From NCBI RefSeq assembly GCF_029893805.1, contig NZ_JARXYP010000002.1, forward strand, positions 3,596,001-3,660,000: 64,000 nucleotides of DNA, read 5' to 3'. The translations under genes were made by a program, and so were the position numbers. Below are positions 54,418 through 63,191 of this stretch, piece after piece (the first letter of the stretch is position 1; each line of letters opens with the position of its first letter). Below the pieces are notes generated by a model. The model saw only the letters and a list, made by a program, of their open reading frames with translations, had not been told where the DNA came from and did no database searches. The DNA comes from Streptomyces sp. SAI-135. GTDB lineage: Bacteria; Actinomycetota; Actinomycetes; Streptomycetales; Streptomycetaceae.

Positions 54418-54945
54418 TCAGTCCGCCTCGCGGCTCCGGCGGCTGCGGCGCAGCACGACGGCCGTCGCCGCGACCCCGGCGAGCACCAGGCCGGTCACCG
54501 CGTGGCCGGTGCCGGGTCCGGCCGCGTGGGGCTCCATGGCGGAGAGGTGGGTGGCGGTCCAGCCGCCGCCCGCGTCGACAGGGGCGGCGGGGGTCGCCGG
54601 TGCGGTGCCGTCCTGCTCCGCCGCGACGGTGATCCTGCCCTGCACCTCGAGGTCGGCGCAGGTGATCTTCACGTCGTAGGTGCCGGGCTCGGCCGAGGAG
54701 CGGACGCGGGTCTCGCCGGCGAGGCTGCCGCCGGCGCCGGTCAGCCGGGCGTTCGCGACGAACGCGGCCGAGACGGCGGTGGCCGTCCTCCCCGCGCAGC
54801 CGGTCACCCGCAGCGAGAGGTCGGCTCCGGCGGCGGGGGTCGACGGGGTCACCGAGACGCCGCGGCCGTCAGCGGCCTGGGCGGCCGGGGCGAAGGCGAC
54901 GACAGTCAGGGCGGCGGTACAGAGCGTGAGACGTAGTGAACCCAT
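54418..54945 (-). CDS. Exported membrane-anchored protein in the sortase operon
   Basis: 175-aa protein with signal peptide (ending AAQAAD), an Ig-like external domain with paired cysteines (VTGCAGRTA, VKITCADLE) and a C-terminal membrane helix (VTGLVLAGVAATAVVLRR) with basic tail. No clear LPXTG-type motif. Probably the partner of the sortase. The start lies eight bases after a perfect palindrome that covers the ribosome-binding site. Confidence 0.8.
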   Translation of the reverse strand: MGSLRLTLCTAALTVVAFAPAAQAADGRGVSVTPSTPAAGADLSLRVTGCAGRTATAVSAAFVANARLTGAGGSLAGETRVRSSAEPGTYDVKITCADLEVQGRITVAAEQDGTAPATPAAPVDAGGGWTATHLSAMEPHAAGPGTGHAVTGLVLAGVAATAVVLRRSRRSREAD

Positions 54946-54952
54946 CGTGAAC

Positions 54953-54968
54953 CTCCAGATATCTGGAG
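54953..54968 (-). promoter_or_regulatory. Perfect palindrome covering the ribosome-binding site
   Basis: CTCCAGATATCTGGAG, a perfect 16-bp palindrome directly before the operon start. In the mRNA its 3' arm contains GGAGG, the ribosome site for ATG 54945, so folding would hide it; alternatively it is an operator. Confidence 0.65.
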
Positions 54969-55067
54969 AGTCCCCCCGGGCCCCGGGACCCGCACGCCGG
55001 GAGGCGCCGGGTTACTCCGTTCGGGTAAGGCCCGGATCCGGTAGGGCCCCGCGGATCCGCTACAGCC

Positions 55068-55847
55068 TCAGATCCGGTCGACGAGGTCCGCGATCGAGTC
55101 GACGACCTTCGAGGGCCGGTACGGGAAGGCTTCGACCTGCTCGGGCCGGGTCAGACCGGTGAGCACGAGGAAGGTCTGCATGCCCGCCTCCATGCCGGCC
55201 AGGACGTCGGTGTCCATGCGGTCGCCGATCATGGCGCTGGTCTCGGAGTGCGCGCCGATGGTGTTGAGGCCGGTGCGCATCATGAGCGGGTTGGGCTTGC
55301 CCGCGAAGTACGGCTGCTTGCCGGTCGCCTTGGTGATCAGGGCGGCGACGGCACCGGTGGCCGGCAGCGCGCCCTCGGCGGAGGGGCCGGTCTCGTCGGG
55401 GTTGGTGCAGATGAAACGGGCGCCGTCGTTGATGAGCCGGACCGCCTTGGTCATGGCCTCGAAGGAGTAGGTGCGGGTCTCTCCGAGGACGACGTAGTCC
55501 GGCTCGTGGTCGGTGAGGATGTAGCCGATGTCGTGCAGGGCGGTGGTCAGACCCGCCTCGCCGATGACGTACGCCGTGCCCTCGGGCCGCTGGTCGTCCA
55601 GGAACTGCGCGGTGGCCAGGGCGGACGTCCAGATGTTCTCGATCGGGACGTCCAGGCCCATGCGGCGCAGACGGGCGTGCAGGTCGCGCGGGGTGTAGAT
55701 GGAGTTGTTGGTCAGCACCAGGAAGGGCTTGCCGGACTCGCGGAGCTTTTTGAGGAAGGCGTCGGCGCCGGGGATCGGTACGCCCTCGTGGATGAGTACA
55801 CCGTCCATGTCGGTGAGCCACGAATCGATGGGCTTGCGGTCTGCCAT
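55068..55847 (-). CDS. HAD-superfamily phosphatase, NagD-like
   Basis: 259-aa HAD-IIA enzyme. Catalytic DMDGVL at residues 13-18, second motif LTNNS, and KPNPLM plus MIGDRMDTDVLAGMEAG for the lysine and metal aspartates. Probably a phosphatase for nucleoside or sugar phosphates. ATG 55847; single gene. Confidence 0.92.
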   Translation of the reverse strand: MADRKPIDSWLTDMDGVLIHEGVPIPGADAFLKKLRESGKPFLVLTNNSIYTPRDLHARLRRMGLDVPIENIWTSALATAQFLDDQRPEGTAYVIGEAGLTTALHDIGYILTDHEPDYVVLGETRTYSFEAMTKAVRLINDGARFICTNPDETGPSAEGALPATGAVAALITKATGKQPYFAGKPNPLMMRTGLNTIGAHSETSAMIGDRMDTDVLAGMEAGMQTFLVLTGLTRPEQVEAFPYRPSKVVDSIADLVDRI

Positions 55848-55960
55848 GTGCGGGATCTCCTGCCGTACGCGTGTACGCCGTGCTGCGTCGGCCCCAGCCT
55901 AGACAGTGGCCGGATCTTGAGGGAATGGCCGGTTGGGGACAGGTACCGGAAGGCCGGGGG

Positions 55961-56704
55961 TCAGCGGCGGCCGCGGGCCCGGAGGATCGCGCCCGCGGTG
56001 ACCAGGAGGAGGGCGGCCGTGCCGAGGACCGCGGCGGCCGCGGCGGGGCCGGTGCTGGCGAGCTGTTCGGCGGCGTCCGTGAAGGGGAGGCCTCCGGGGG
56101 TGCGGGTGGGGGTGGAGTCGGGGCGCGTGCCCGGGGCGGAGCCGATGCCGAAGCGGTAGTCGTTGGACTGCCCCACCCAGTCGCCGTCGTCGCCGTGCCG
56201 CTGGACCACGGCCGCGTTGGCGGTGACCTCGTTCGGTACGGCGTCCTCGGCCACCGCGAGACGTACCTTCACGGTGACGGTCCGGCCCGGGCCCACGGTG
56301 AGCCCGGCACCCCCGAACACCCCCACGAGTTCGTCCTGGTCGGTCGTCTCGAACCGGACGGCGCGGGTGCGGGGGCCGTCGTAGAACTCCAGCCGGGGCT
56401 GGGAGGGCTCCAGAGCGTGCCGCTCGTCGACGAGCACGACGACCGGGTGGATCCCCTCACAGGTGTGCCGGGTCGTGTTGACGAGATCCAGATACCAGGT
56501 ACCGAACCCTCCACCGGCCTCGTAGGCATCGGGGCCGCCGTGGATACGGGTGGCGAGGGGGAAGGAACGGCCGTCGGGGGTGCAGGAGCCGGCGGTGGGG
56601 GCGGGCTCGGCCGGGGCGCTTGCCGCGGGGGGCGCGGGCATCAGGGCGGCCGCCGCCGCGAGGCCGAGGAGGGCGGGCGCATAACCGTGCACATACTGTC
56701 GCAT
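55961..56704 (-). CDS. LAXTG-type surface protein
   Basis: 247-aa exported protein: N-terminal signal (YAPALLGLAAAAALMPAPPA), a beta-rich domain (CTPDGRSFPLATRIHGG through VRLAVAEDAVPN), a Thr/Pro spacer, then LASTG followed by a hydrophobic segment and RARGRR. LAXTG is the sorting signal of Streptomyces class E sortases, so it should be wall-attached. ATG at 56704 is used; a GTG two codons earlier is possible. The nearby sortase is class F, so the enzyme that anchors it may be elsewhere. Confidence 0.78.
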   Translation of the reverse strand: MRQYVHGYAPALLGLAAAAALMPAPPAASAPAEPAPTAGSCTPDGRSFPLATRIHGGPDAYEAGGGFGTWYLDLVNTTRHTCEGIHPVVVLVDERHALEPSQPRLEFYDGPRTRAVRFETTDQDELVGVFGGAGLTVGPGRTVTVKVRLAVAEDAVPNEVTANAAVVQRHGDDGDWVGQSNDYRFGIGSAPGTRPDSTPTRTPGGLPFTDAAEQLASTGPAAAAAVLGTAALLLVTAGAILRARGRR

Positions 56705-57058
56705 GAACACATGACCGTGCCGGTAGGCGACGGCTGAGGCCCGATGCCGCTCCGTACGGCCCGGGAAGTCCCCTCGATCAGCGGACGCGGGCCGGGCCGG
56801 AGCGGGGCGTCTGCGGCTCACCGGGTTCGACGGGCAGACAGGGACACGGAACGGGAACGGTCGCACACCGCCGGGCTCGGCCACGCCCGGCGAATGGCGT
56901 GTCCCCTTCGCGTGCCGCAACCGCCCAGTTCGACGGCCGGCCACCCGCCACGGAACCGCACACGCACCACCCCCCACACCACCGCCCCGGCGTGCAGCGG
57001 CACAGGCCCGACAGGATCGCGGCGGGCGAGGCGGTCGGGCGGGGCGGAGGGCCGCCGC

Positions 57059-57270
57059 GACACACGCCACCGTGAAGCGGCGCAAACCAAGCACACCTGC
57101 GACGCGCAAGGTGGCGGCAGGCCCGGCGGACCGGGGCAGGCGACCGCCCCGACACAAAACGCACAGGCACCACGACACACGCCACCATGAAGCAGCCCAG
57201 ACCAAGCACGTCTACGACGCGCAAGACGGCCGCACGCCCAGCGGACCGGGACAGGCGACCGCCCCGACAA
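57059..57270. repeat. Imperfect tandem repeat, two copies of 97 bp
   Basis: GACACACGCCACCGTGAAGC (57059) and GACACACGCCACCATGAAGC (57174) begin two copies with 115-bp spacing and about 85% identity; most differences are transitions. They lie in a 609-bp gene-free region (56705-57313) that otherwise shows only low-complexity Pro/Arg-type frames. A weaker third copy may precede them near 56990. Not CRISPR-like: no short constant repeat. Confidence 0.7.
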
Positions 57271-57313
57271 GGACCGGGCTTGCAGGATCGTGAACGCGGC
57301 GGAGCCGTGGGGC

Positions 57314-58447
57314 TCACGCGTCGGGGCGGCCGAAGTGGGGGGCCAGGACGAGCTGGGCCGCGCCCTCGGCGATCCCGTCGGTCGCCGGGCGGACGGGGAC
57401 GGGCTGCTCGCCGGTGCGCCGGGCGCGTTCGTCGAGGACTGCTTCGACGCCCCGCAGGAAGGCGTCCGGGGCGGCGGTGACGGTACGGCCGCCCAGCAGG
57501 ACCAGGTCGATGTCGAGGAGGGCGACGAGGTTGCCGGTCGCGATGCCCAGGACCCGGGCCGCTTCGGTGAGGTCGCCGCGGGCCACCGCCGCCAGGCACA
57601 GCGCCTCGACGCAGCCCCTGTCCCCGCACCCGCAGGGCGGCCCGTCGAGCTGGACGACCTGGTGTCCGAACTCCCCGGCCCCGGTCCGCGCCCCCCGGTG
57701 CACGGTCCCGCCGAGGACGAGCCCGGCCCCGAGTCCCGTACCGAGATGCAGATACGCGAACGACCCGCGCTCCCCCGCGACCGCGAGCCCCAGCGCGGCC
57801 GCGTTGGTGTCCTTGTCGACCACGACGGGCACTCCGAGCCGCCCCGCGAGCGCGTCCCGCAGGGGGAAGCCGTCCCACTCGGGGAAGCCGGTGACCCGGT
57901 GCAGCACGCCCCGGGTATGGTCGAGGGGCCCGGGGAGGGCGACGCCGACGCCGAGGAGAGCGGGAAGGGGGCCGGCGGCGGGCGGCGGGCCGGAGACCGG
58001 CAGTGAGCCGGAGACGCTCCCGCCCACCCCCTTCACCAGCACTGCGACCTCTTCCGCGACCGTCCCCACCACGGCCTCCGCCCCCGCCCCCAGGTCCAGC
58101 GCGGCTCGGCGTTCGCCCACCACCGCCCCCGCGAGGTCGACCAGCACCGTCCGCAGCGCGTCCCGGTCCAGGTGGATGCCCACCGCGTGGGCCGCCCCGG
58201 GGACCAGCCGCAGGACCGTCCGCGGTTTGCCGCCCGTCGACGCCCGGTGGCCCGCCTCCACCGCGAGGCCCGCCTCCCGCAGCCGCCCGGTGATCTTGGA
58301 GACGGCCTGCGGGGTCAGTCCCGTCCGCTCGGCGAGCTCCAGCCGGCTGATGCCCCCGGCGCCCGCGCCGCGGAGCAGGTCGAGCACGAGCGCGGAGTTG
58401 TGGCTGCGCAGGGCCGGGAGGTTGACGCCACCGTTCGTCCTGTTCAC
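57314..58447 (-). CDS. ROK-family regulator
   Basis: 377-aa regulator: N-terminal winged helix (LRSHNSALVLDLLRG, LAERTGLTPQAVSKITGRLR) and a ROK kinase-like domain with the zinc motif PCGCGDRGCVEALC and GTGLGAGLVLGG. It may be a pure repressor because the acidic kinase residue is not obvious. GTG at 58447 with GGAG eight bases upstream is preferred over a GTG six codons earlier. Divergent from a Gfo/Idh/MocA gene with a long inverted repeat between them. Confidence 0.85.
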   Translation of the reverse strand: MNRTNGGVNLPALRSHNSALVLDLLRGAGAGGISRLELAERTGLTPQAVSKITGRLREAGLAVEAGHRASTGGKPRTVLRLVPGAAHAVGIHLDRDALRTVLVDLAGAVVGERRAALDLGAGAEAVVGTVAEEVAVLVKGVGGSVSGSLPVSGPPPAAGPLPALLGVGVALPGPLDHTRGVLHRVTGFPEWDGFPLRDALAGRLGVPVVVDKDTNAAALGLAVAGERGSFAYLHLGTGLGAGLVLGGTVHRGARTGAGEFGHQVVQLDGPPCGCGDRGCVEALCLAAVARGDLTEAARVLGIATGNLVALLDIDLVLLGGRTVTAAPDAFLRGVEAVLDERARRTGEQPVPVRPATDGIAEGAAQLVLAPHFGRPDA

Positions 58448-58470
58448 CCCGCCATTCTCCGCCACGCTTG

Positions 58471-58497
58471 CACTTTGGCAACACCGTTGCGAAAGTG
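58471..58497. promoter_or_regulatory. Inverted-repeat operator between ROK and oxidoreductase genes
   Basis: Two 12-base arms (CACTTTGGCAAC / GTTGCGAAAGTG) around ACC, complementary except at one position. It fills most of the 56-bp divergent gap, so it should control both genes. Confidence 0.8.
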
Positions 58498-58503
58498 GAG
58501 GGC

Positions 58504-59577
58504 ATGACTGCTGCTGACCTCCGCGTGGGCCTCGTCGGCTACGGCCTCGCGGGCTCCGTCTTCCACGCCCCGCTGATCGCCGCCACCGAGGGCCTCACCC
58601 TCGACACGGTGGTCACCTCGAACCCCGAGCGGCAGGAACAGGCCCGCGCCGAGTTCCCGGACGTCCGTACCGTCGCAGGCACCGACGAGCTGTTCGCCCG
58701 CGCCGCCGACCTGGACCTCGTCGTCATCGCGTCCCCCAACAAGACGCACGTCCCGCTCGCCACCGCCGCCCTGGAGGCCGGCCTCCCGGTCGTGGTCGAC
58801 AAGCCGATCGCCGGCACCGCGGCCGAGGCGCGCGAGCTCGCCGCCCGCGCCGAGGAGCGCGGCCTGCTCCTGTCGGTCTTCCAGAACCGCCGCTGGGACA
58901 ACGACTTCCTGACCCTGCGCCGCCTCCTCGACGAGGGCGAACTGGGCGACGTCTGGCGCTTCGAGTCCCGTTTCGAGCGGTGGCGCCCGCAGCCCAAGGG
59001 CGGCTGGCGCGAGTCCGGCGACCCCGCAGAGATCGGAGGTCTGCTCTACGACCTCGGCAGCCATGTCGTCGACCAGGCCCTGACCCTCTTCGGGCCCGCC
59101 GCCTCCGTGTACGCCGAGGCGGACGTCCGCCGCCCCGGCGCCGAGATCGACGACGACACGTTCATCGCGATCACCCACACCGGTGGCGTCCGCTCCCACC
59201 TCTACGTCTCCGCCACCACCGCCCAACTCGGCCCCCGTTTCCGGGTCCTGGGCTCCAAGGCGGGCTATGTGAAGTACGGCCTGGACCCGCAGGAGGCGGC
59301 CCTCAGGGAGGGTGCGCGGCCCGGCACGTCGGCCGAATGGGGCCGCGAGCCCGAGTCGCTGTGGGGCCGGCTCGGTGCCGGTGAATCCCCCGTGACCGGC
59401 GGCGGCAGCCCCGTCCCCACCCTCCCCGGCGACTACCCCGCTTACTATGCGGGCGTGGCCAGGGCCCTCGCCGACGGCGGCACCAACCCGGTGACCGCGC
59501 TGGAGGCGGCCGCCGCCCTCGACGTACTGGAGGCGGCGCGCCGTTCGGCCCACGACGGAGTGGCGGTGCAGCTGTGA
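58504..59577 (+). CDS. Gfo/Idh/MocA-family oxidoreductase
   Basis: 357-aa NAD(P)-dependent sugar or inositol dehydrogenase-type enzyme. Rossmann loop GLVGYGLAGSVFHAPLI; VVDKPIAGTAAEARELAARA includes the catalytic lysine of the EKP-type motif; WRESGDPAEIGGLLYDLGSH holds the catalytic D-x3-H region. ATG at 58504 follows GGAGG closely. First gene of an operon with a UPF0303 protein. Confidence 0.88.
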   Translation: MTAADLRVGLVGYGLAGSVFHAPLIAATEGLTLDTVVTSNPERQEQARAEFPDVRTVAGTDELFARAADLDLVVIASPNKTHVPLATAALEAGLPVVVDKPIAGTAAEARELAARAEERGLLLSVFQNRRWDNDFLTLRRLLDEGELGDVWRFESRFERWRPQPKGGWRESGDPAEIGGLLYDLGSHVVDQALTLFGPAASVYAEADVRRPGAEIDDDTFIAITHTGGVRSHLYVSATTAQLGPRFRVLGSKAGYVKYGLDPQEAALREGARPGTSAEWGREPESLWGRLGAGESPVTGGGSPVPTLPGDYPAYYAGVARALADGGTNPVTALEAAAALDVLEAARRSAHDGVAVQL

Positions 59578-60083
59578 CGCACAACACCGGGCTGACCCCG
59601 AAGTTCCACCCGGAACTCACCCCGCCCCTGGAGGAGCTGGAGGCGCAGGAGCGCCACCTGGTCTTCCGGCAGTTCACGTACGAGGACGCGTGGGCGCTGG
59701 GCTCCCTGCTGGTGGAAATGGCCAGGGAGCGGCAGGCGCCCGTGGCCATCGACATCCGCCGCGGCGGCCAGCAGCTCTTCCACGCGGCCCTGCCGGGCTC
59801 CACCCCGGACAACGACGCCTGGATCGACCGCAAGCGCCGGGTCGTGGAGCGCTACGGCTCCGCCTCCTACCTGGTCGGCGCCCGCTTCCGCGCCAAGGGC
59901 AGCACCTTCGAGGAGTCCTCGCGGCTGGATCCGGACGAGTACGCGGCCCACGGCGGCTCCTTCCCCATCACGGTGGAGGGCGTGGGCGTGGTCGGCACGG
60001 TGACGGTCTCGGGCCTGCCCCAGCTCCAGGACCACCGCATGGTGGTCGAGGCGCTTGAGGAGTTCTTGGGCAAGGGTCTGTAG
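59574..60083 (+). CDS. UPF0303/DUF336 (GlcG-like) protein
   Basis: 169-aa protein of the heme-degrading-domain/UPF0303 group: VAIDIRRGGQQLFHAALPGS, NDAWIDRKRRVVERYGSASY and GVGVVGTVTVSGLPQLQDHR are standard. Activity uncertain. GTG overlaps the previous stop (GTGA), so it is translationally coupled to the oxidoreductase. Confidence 0.86.
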   Translation: MTHNTGLTPKFHPELTPPLEELEAQERHLVFRQFTYEDAWALGSLLVEMARERQAPVAIDIRRGGQQLFHAALPGSTPDNDAWIDRKRRVVERYGSASYLVGARFRAKGSTFEESSRLDPDEYAAHGGSFPITVEGVGVVGTVTVSGLPQLQDHRMVVEALEEFLGKGL

Positions 60084-60127
60084 CGGAAGAGGAATGAGCG
60101 CCGGGGTCTGCTTCGTTGGCATGTGCC

Positions 60128-60985
60128 ATGAAGGAGATCATCGGAAAGTACGGCATCTGGAACGGCGGCGGTCTGCGCGCGGAGGACCCCTCCCGACGGG
60201 GCGAACGCGCCGAGGCCGCCGCCGAGTTGGAGGAGCTCGGGTTCGGGGCGATCTGGCTGGGCGGCAGCAGTTCGGCCGCCAACGCCGCCCCGCTGCTGGA
60301 GGCGACGTCCCGTGTGGTCGTCGGCACCAGCATCCAGAGCATCTGGGACCACGAGGCCGAGGCCGCCGCCGCGAGCCACACCGACCTGAACGCCGCCCAC
60401 TCCGGCCGCTTCGTCCTGGGCCTGGGCGTCAGTCACGCCAAGCTCGCGGAGCAGTACCGGCGCCCGTACTCGGCCCTGGTGTCCTACCTGGACGCCCTGG
60501 ACGGGGCGGGGGCTCCTGCCGAGGGCCGTGTCCTGGCCGCGCTGGGTCCGAGGACCATCGAGCTCGCCCGGGACCGCGCGGCCGGTTCGATCCCGTATCT
60601 GATCACCGCGGACCAGACGGCACGGTCCCGTGAACTCCTGGGCGACACACCCCTGTTGGCCCCGGAGCTGAAGGTCGTCCTGGAGTCCGACCCCGCCAGG
60701 GCCCGCACCCTGGCCCGCGACTGCCTGGCCATTTATCTGGGCCTGCCCAACTACACCAACAACTTCCTCCGCAACGGCTTCACGGAGGACGACTTCAAGG
60801 ACGGCGGCAGCGACCGGCTGGTGGACGCGGTCTTCGCCTGGGGCTCGGACGACAGGATCCGCGCCCGCGTCGACGAGTTCATCGCGGCGGGCGCGGACCA
60901 CGTGGCCCTGCAGGTGGTGGACGGCGGCACGAGGTACGACCTGCCGAGGCAGGCATGGCGCAGGCTCGCGGCACTACTGGCGTGA
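60128..60985 (+). CDS. F420-type LLM oxidoreductase
   Basis: 285-aa luciferase-like enzyme of the short TIGR03620-type branch, probably using F420: LEELGFGAIWLGGSSSAAN, GTSIQSIWDHEAE and GRFVLGLGVSHAK. ATG at 60128 is the first ATG in frame; no strong ribosome site. 44 bp after the UPF0303 gene, possibly the same operon. Confidence 0.82.
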   Translation: MKEIIGKYGIWNGGGLRAEDPSRRGERAEAAAELEELGFGAIWLGGSSSAANAAPLLEATSRVVVGTSIQSIWDHEAEAAAASHTDLNAAHSGRFVLGLGVSHAKLAEQYRRPYSALVSYLDALDGAGAPAEGRVLAALGPRTIELARDRAAGSIPYLITADQTARSRELLGDTPLLAPELKVVLESDPARARTLARDCLAIYLGLPNYTNNFLRNGFTEDDFKDGGSDRLVDAVFAWGSDDRIRARVDEFIAAGADHVALQVVDGGTRYDLPRQAWRRLAALLA

Positions 60986-60999
60986 GGGTGTGCTTTTCA

Positions 61000-61049
61000 G
61001 GGGCGCGGGGAACTGCGCGACATGCCACAACGGCGCCGCACCCGCCAAA
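61000..61049. repeat. GC-rich intergenic palindromic repeat, inverted copy
   Basis: The core from 61000 to 61020 is identical to the copy at 17477-17497 and is followed by GGCGCCGCACCCGCC. Lies between convergent genes and may act as a terminator. Confidence 0.7.
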
Positions 61050-61069
61050 CAGCCGTAGTCCCCTGCCCC

Positions 61070-61927
61070 TCAGGCTCCCTTGAACTCCTGCCGCTGGCGC
61101 CCGAGCCCGGAGATCTCCAGCTCCACCACATCCCCCGCCCGCAGATACGGCTTGGGCTCGGGCTCCCCCATCGCCACCCCCGCGGGCGTACCGGTGTTGA
61201 TGACGTCACCCGGGTACAGGGTCATGAACTGGCTGACGTACCGCACCACTTCACCCACCGGGAAGATCTGCTCGGCGGTCGTGCCGTCCTGCTTCAGCTC
61301 CCCGTTGACCCACAGCTTCAGCGACAGGCTCTGCGGGTCCGGGACCTCGTCCGCCGTCACCAGCCACGGGCCCAGGGGGTTGAACGTCTCGCAGTTCTTG
61401 CCCTTGTCCCACGTCCCGCCGCGCTCGATCTGGAACTCGCGCTCGGACACGTCGTGCGCCACCGCGTACCCGGCGACATGGGCGAGCCCCTCCTCGGCGG
61501 ACGACAGGTACCGGGCCGTACGCCCGATCACGACCGCCAGCTCGACCTCCCAGTCGGTCTTCACCGACCGGCGGGGCACCAGCACCGTGTCGTAGGGGCC
61601 GACCACCGTGTCCGCGGCCTTGAAGAAGATCACGGGCTCGGCGGGCGGCTCGGCCCCCGTCTCGCGGGCGTGGTCGTGGTAGTTCAGGCCGATGCAGACG
61701 ATCTTCCCGATCCGCCCGACCGGCGGTCCGACGCGCAGCCCGGTGGCGTCCAGCGCCGGCAGGTCGCCGGTCTCCGCGGCCGCGCGGAGGCGGCCGAGTG
61801 CCGCGTCGTCGGCGAGCAGCGTCCCGTCGATGTCCTCCACGACACCGGACAGGTCGCGCAGGACCCCGTCGGCGTCGAGCAGCGCGGGCGTCTCCGTTCC
61901 CGCCGTACCGACTCGCAGCAGTTTCAT
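61070..61927 (-). CDS. Fumarylacetoacetate hydrolase family protein
   Basis: 285-aa FAH-fold hydrolase. CIGLNYHDHARETG, FFKAADTVVGPYD, the metal ligands in DWEVELAVVIGR and GYAVAHDVSEREFQ, and GVAMGEPEPKPYLRAGDVVE define the family. It may act on an acylpyruvate or 2-keto-3-deoxy sugar acid. ATG 61927 follows GGGAG. Confidence 0.88.
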   Translation of the reverse strand: MKLLRVGTAGTETPALLDADGVLRDLSGVVEDIDGTLLADDAALGRLRAAAETGDLPALDATGLRVGPPVGRIGKIVCIGLNYHDHARETGAEPPAEPVIFFKAADTVVGPYDTVLVPRRSVKTDWEVELAVVIGRTARYLSSAEEGLAHVAGYAVAHDVSEREFQIERGGTWDKGKNCETFNPLGPWLVTADEVPDPQSLSLKLWVNGELKQDGTTAEQIFPVGEVVRYVSQFMTLYPGDVINTGTPAGVAMGEPEPKPYLRAGDVVELEISGLGRQRQEFKGA

Positions 61928-62043
61928 GATCACTATCTCCCTCGATCGCGGGGCGTCTCCCGACGGGTGCAGCCATCGGATGACTGGTCGATCCTCCAAG
62001 CTGGGCGTCCCGTCCGCAATACCCGGTTCACGGACTGGACCGG

Positions 62044-62757
62044 TCAGCGGTAGAGGGCGGCCCTCTCGACCGCGGCCCACGTCGAACTGGTCACCACGTA
62101 CAGCGCGGCCGCCAGGGGCACCACCGCCACGGTGAAGAGCGTGAAGAAGGACATGAAGGGCATGACCCTGGTCATCGCGCCCACCCCGGGCACCGGCTGC
62201 CCGTCGGTCACCGGCAGGACCGGGTTCGCGGCCGTCATCCGCTTCGTACGGCGGTAGTTGAAGGCCGCCACCACGGCCACGAACGCGAAGAGGCAGACGT
62301 ACACGAGCCCCGCTCCCCCGAACACCCCGCCGTGGCCCAGCGCGTCCGCCCAGCGTCCGCCGAGCGGCGCGGCGAACAGCTCGTGGCTGAGCAGTTCGTT
62401 CGCGCTGCCGCCGATCGTGGTGTTGGAGAAGAGGTGGTACAGCAGGAAGAACGCGGGGAGCTGGAGCAGTCCGGGCAGACAGCCGGACAGCGGTGACACC
62501 TTCTCCTCGGCGTGCAGGGCCAGCACGGCCTTCTGGAGCTCGCCGGGGTCGTCCTTGTGCTTCTTCCGCAGCTCGGCGATCTTCGGCTGGAGCCTGGTGC
62601 GGGCCTTCTGGCCGCGGGCGGCGGCGCGGGACAGGGGGTGCACGAGCAGTCGTACGAGAGCGGTGAACAGGACGATCGCGGCGGCGGCCGCGGTGCCGCC
62701 GAAGAGGGGGTGGAGCAGGTCGGCGAGATGCTGTACCAGATCAGCGAAGACGGACAT
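62044..62757 (-). CDS. YidC/Oxa1-family insertase paralogue
   Basis: 237-aa membrane protein with about five helices and the YidC core: LLVHPLSRAAARGQKARTRL, PLSGCLPGLLQLPAFFLLYH and MTRVMPFMSFFTLFTVAVVP. It is shorter than the housekeeping YidC found beside rnpA/jag in Streptomyces, so it is a second copy. ATG 62757; the next gene upstream is a small membrane protein. Confidence 0.86.
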   Translation of the reverse strand: MSVFADLVQHLADLLHPLFGGTAAAAAIVLFTALVRLLVHPLSRAAARGQKARTRLQPKIAELRKKHKDDPGELQKAVLALHAEEKVSPLSGCLPGLLQLPAFFLLYHLFSNTTIGGSANELLSHELFAAPLGGRWADALGHGGVFGGAGLVYVCLFAFVAVVAAFNYRRTKRMTAANPVLPVTDGQPVPGVGAMTRVMPFMSFFTLFTVAVVPLAAALYVVTSSTWAAVERAALYR

Positions 62758-62844
62758 GGGTGAGCCCTCCGGGGGTCTCGTCGTGCCGGAAACAGGGAAA
62801 GCGGCATGACGACCCGCGCGGGGTGTCCGTACAGGAGTGGGCCC

Positions 62845-63156
62845 CTACGCGGCGGTCGCCGGGAGGGCGTGGCCGGGCGCTCGGGGGCGGGGGCGGCCCT
62901 TGGCGTCGGGGTCGCGTTGCGGGAGGAAGGCCGTGCGGCGGGCGCGGTCGCGGATGGCGGTGCGGACCCGGGTGGGCGGTACGGCGGGCGCGCAGCGCGA
63001 GGCGATCAGCGAGCAGGCGACGAAGGCGGAGCCGGCCGCGGCGGTCGCGGCGAGCGCGACGGCGGCGGAGAGGCTGCCGGCGTCGAGGAGGAGGACGTCG
63101 AGGAGGAGGAAGAGCAGCACGGCGGCGGGACGCGGTGTCGTCCAGTCGCGCGTCAC
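62845..63156 (-). CDS. Small membrane protein (DUF6412-like)
   Basis: 103-aa protein: two membrane segments (AVLLFLLLDVLLLDAGSLSA and AVALAATAAAGSAFVACSLI) and a basic Arg/Pro-rich tail. GTG at 63156 has AGGGGAGGGG upstream. Usually found beside the YidC paralogue, as here, with 87 bp between. The DUF name is from memory. Confidence 0.72.
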   Translation of the reverse strand: MTRDWTTPRPAAVLLFLLLDVLLLDAGSLSAAVALAATAAAGSAFVACSLIASRCAPAVPPTRVRTAIRDRARRTAFLPQRDPDAKGRPRPRAPGHALPATAA

Positions 63157-63191
63157 GGCCCCTCCCCTGTCTCGCTGCGGTCCTCCCCCGG

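Noticed and set aside
57059..57270. CRISPR array
   Set aside because: Two long diverged copies without regular short repeats and spacers.
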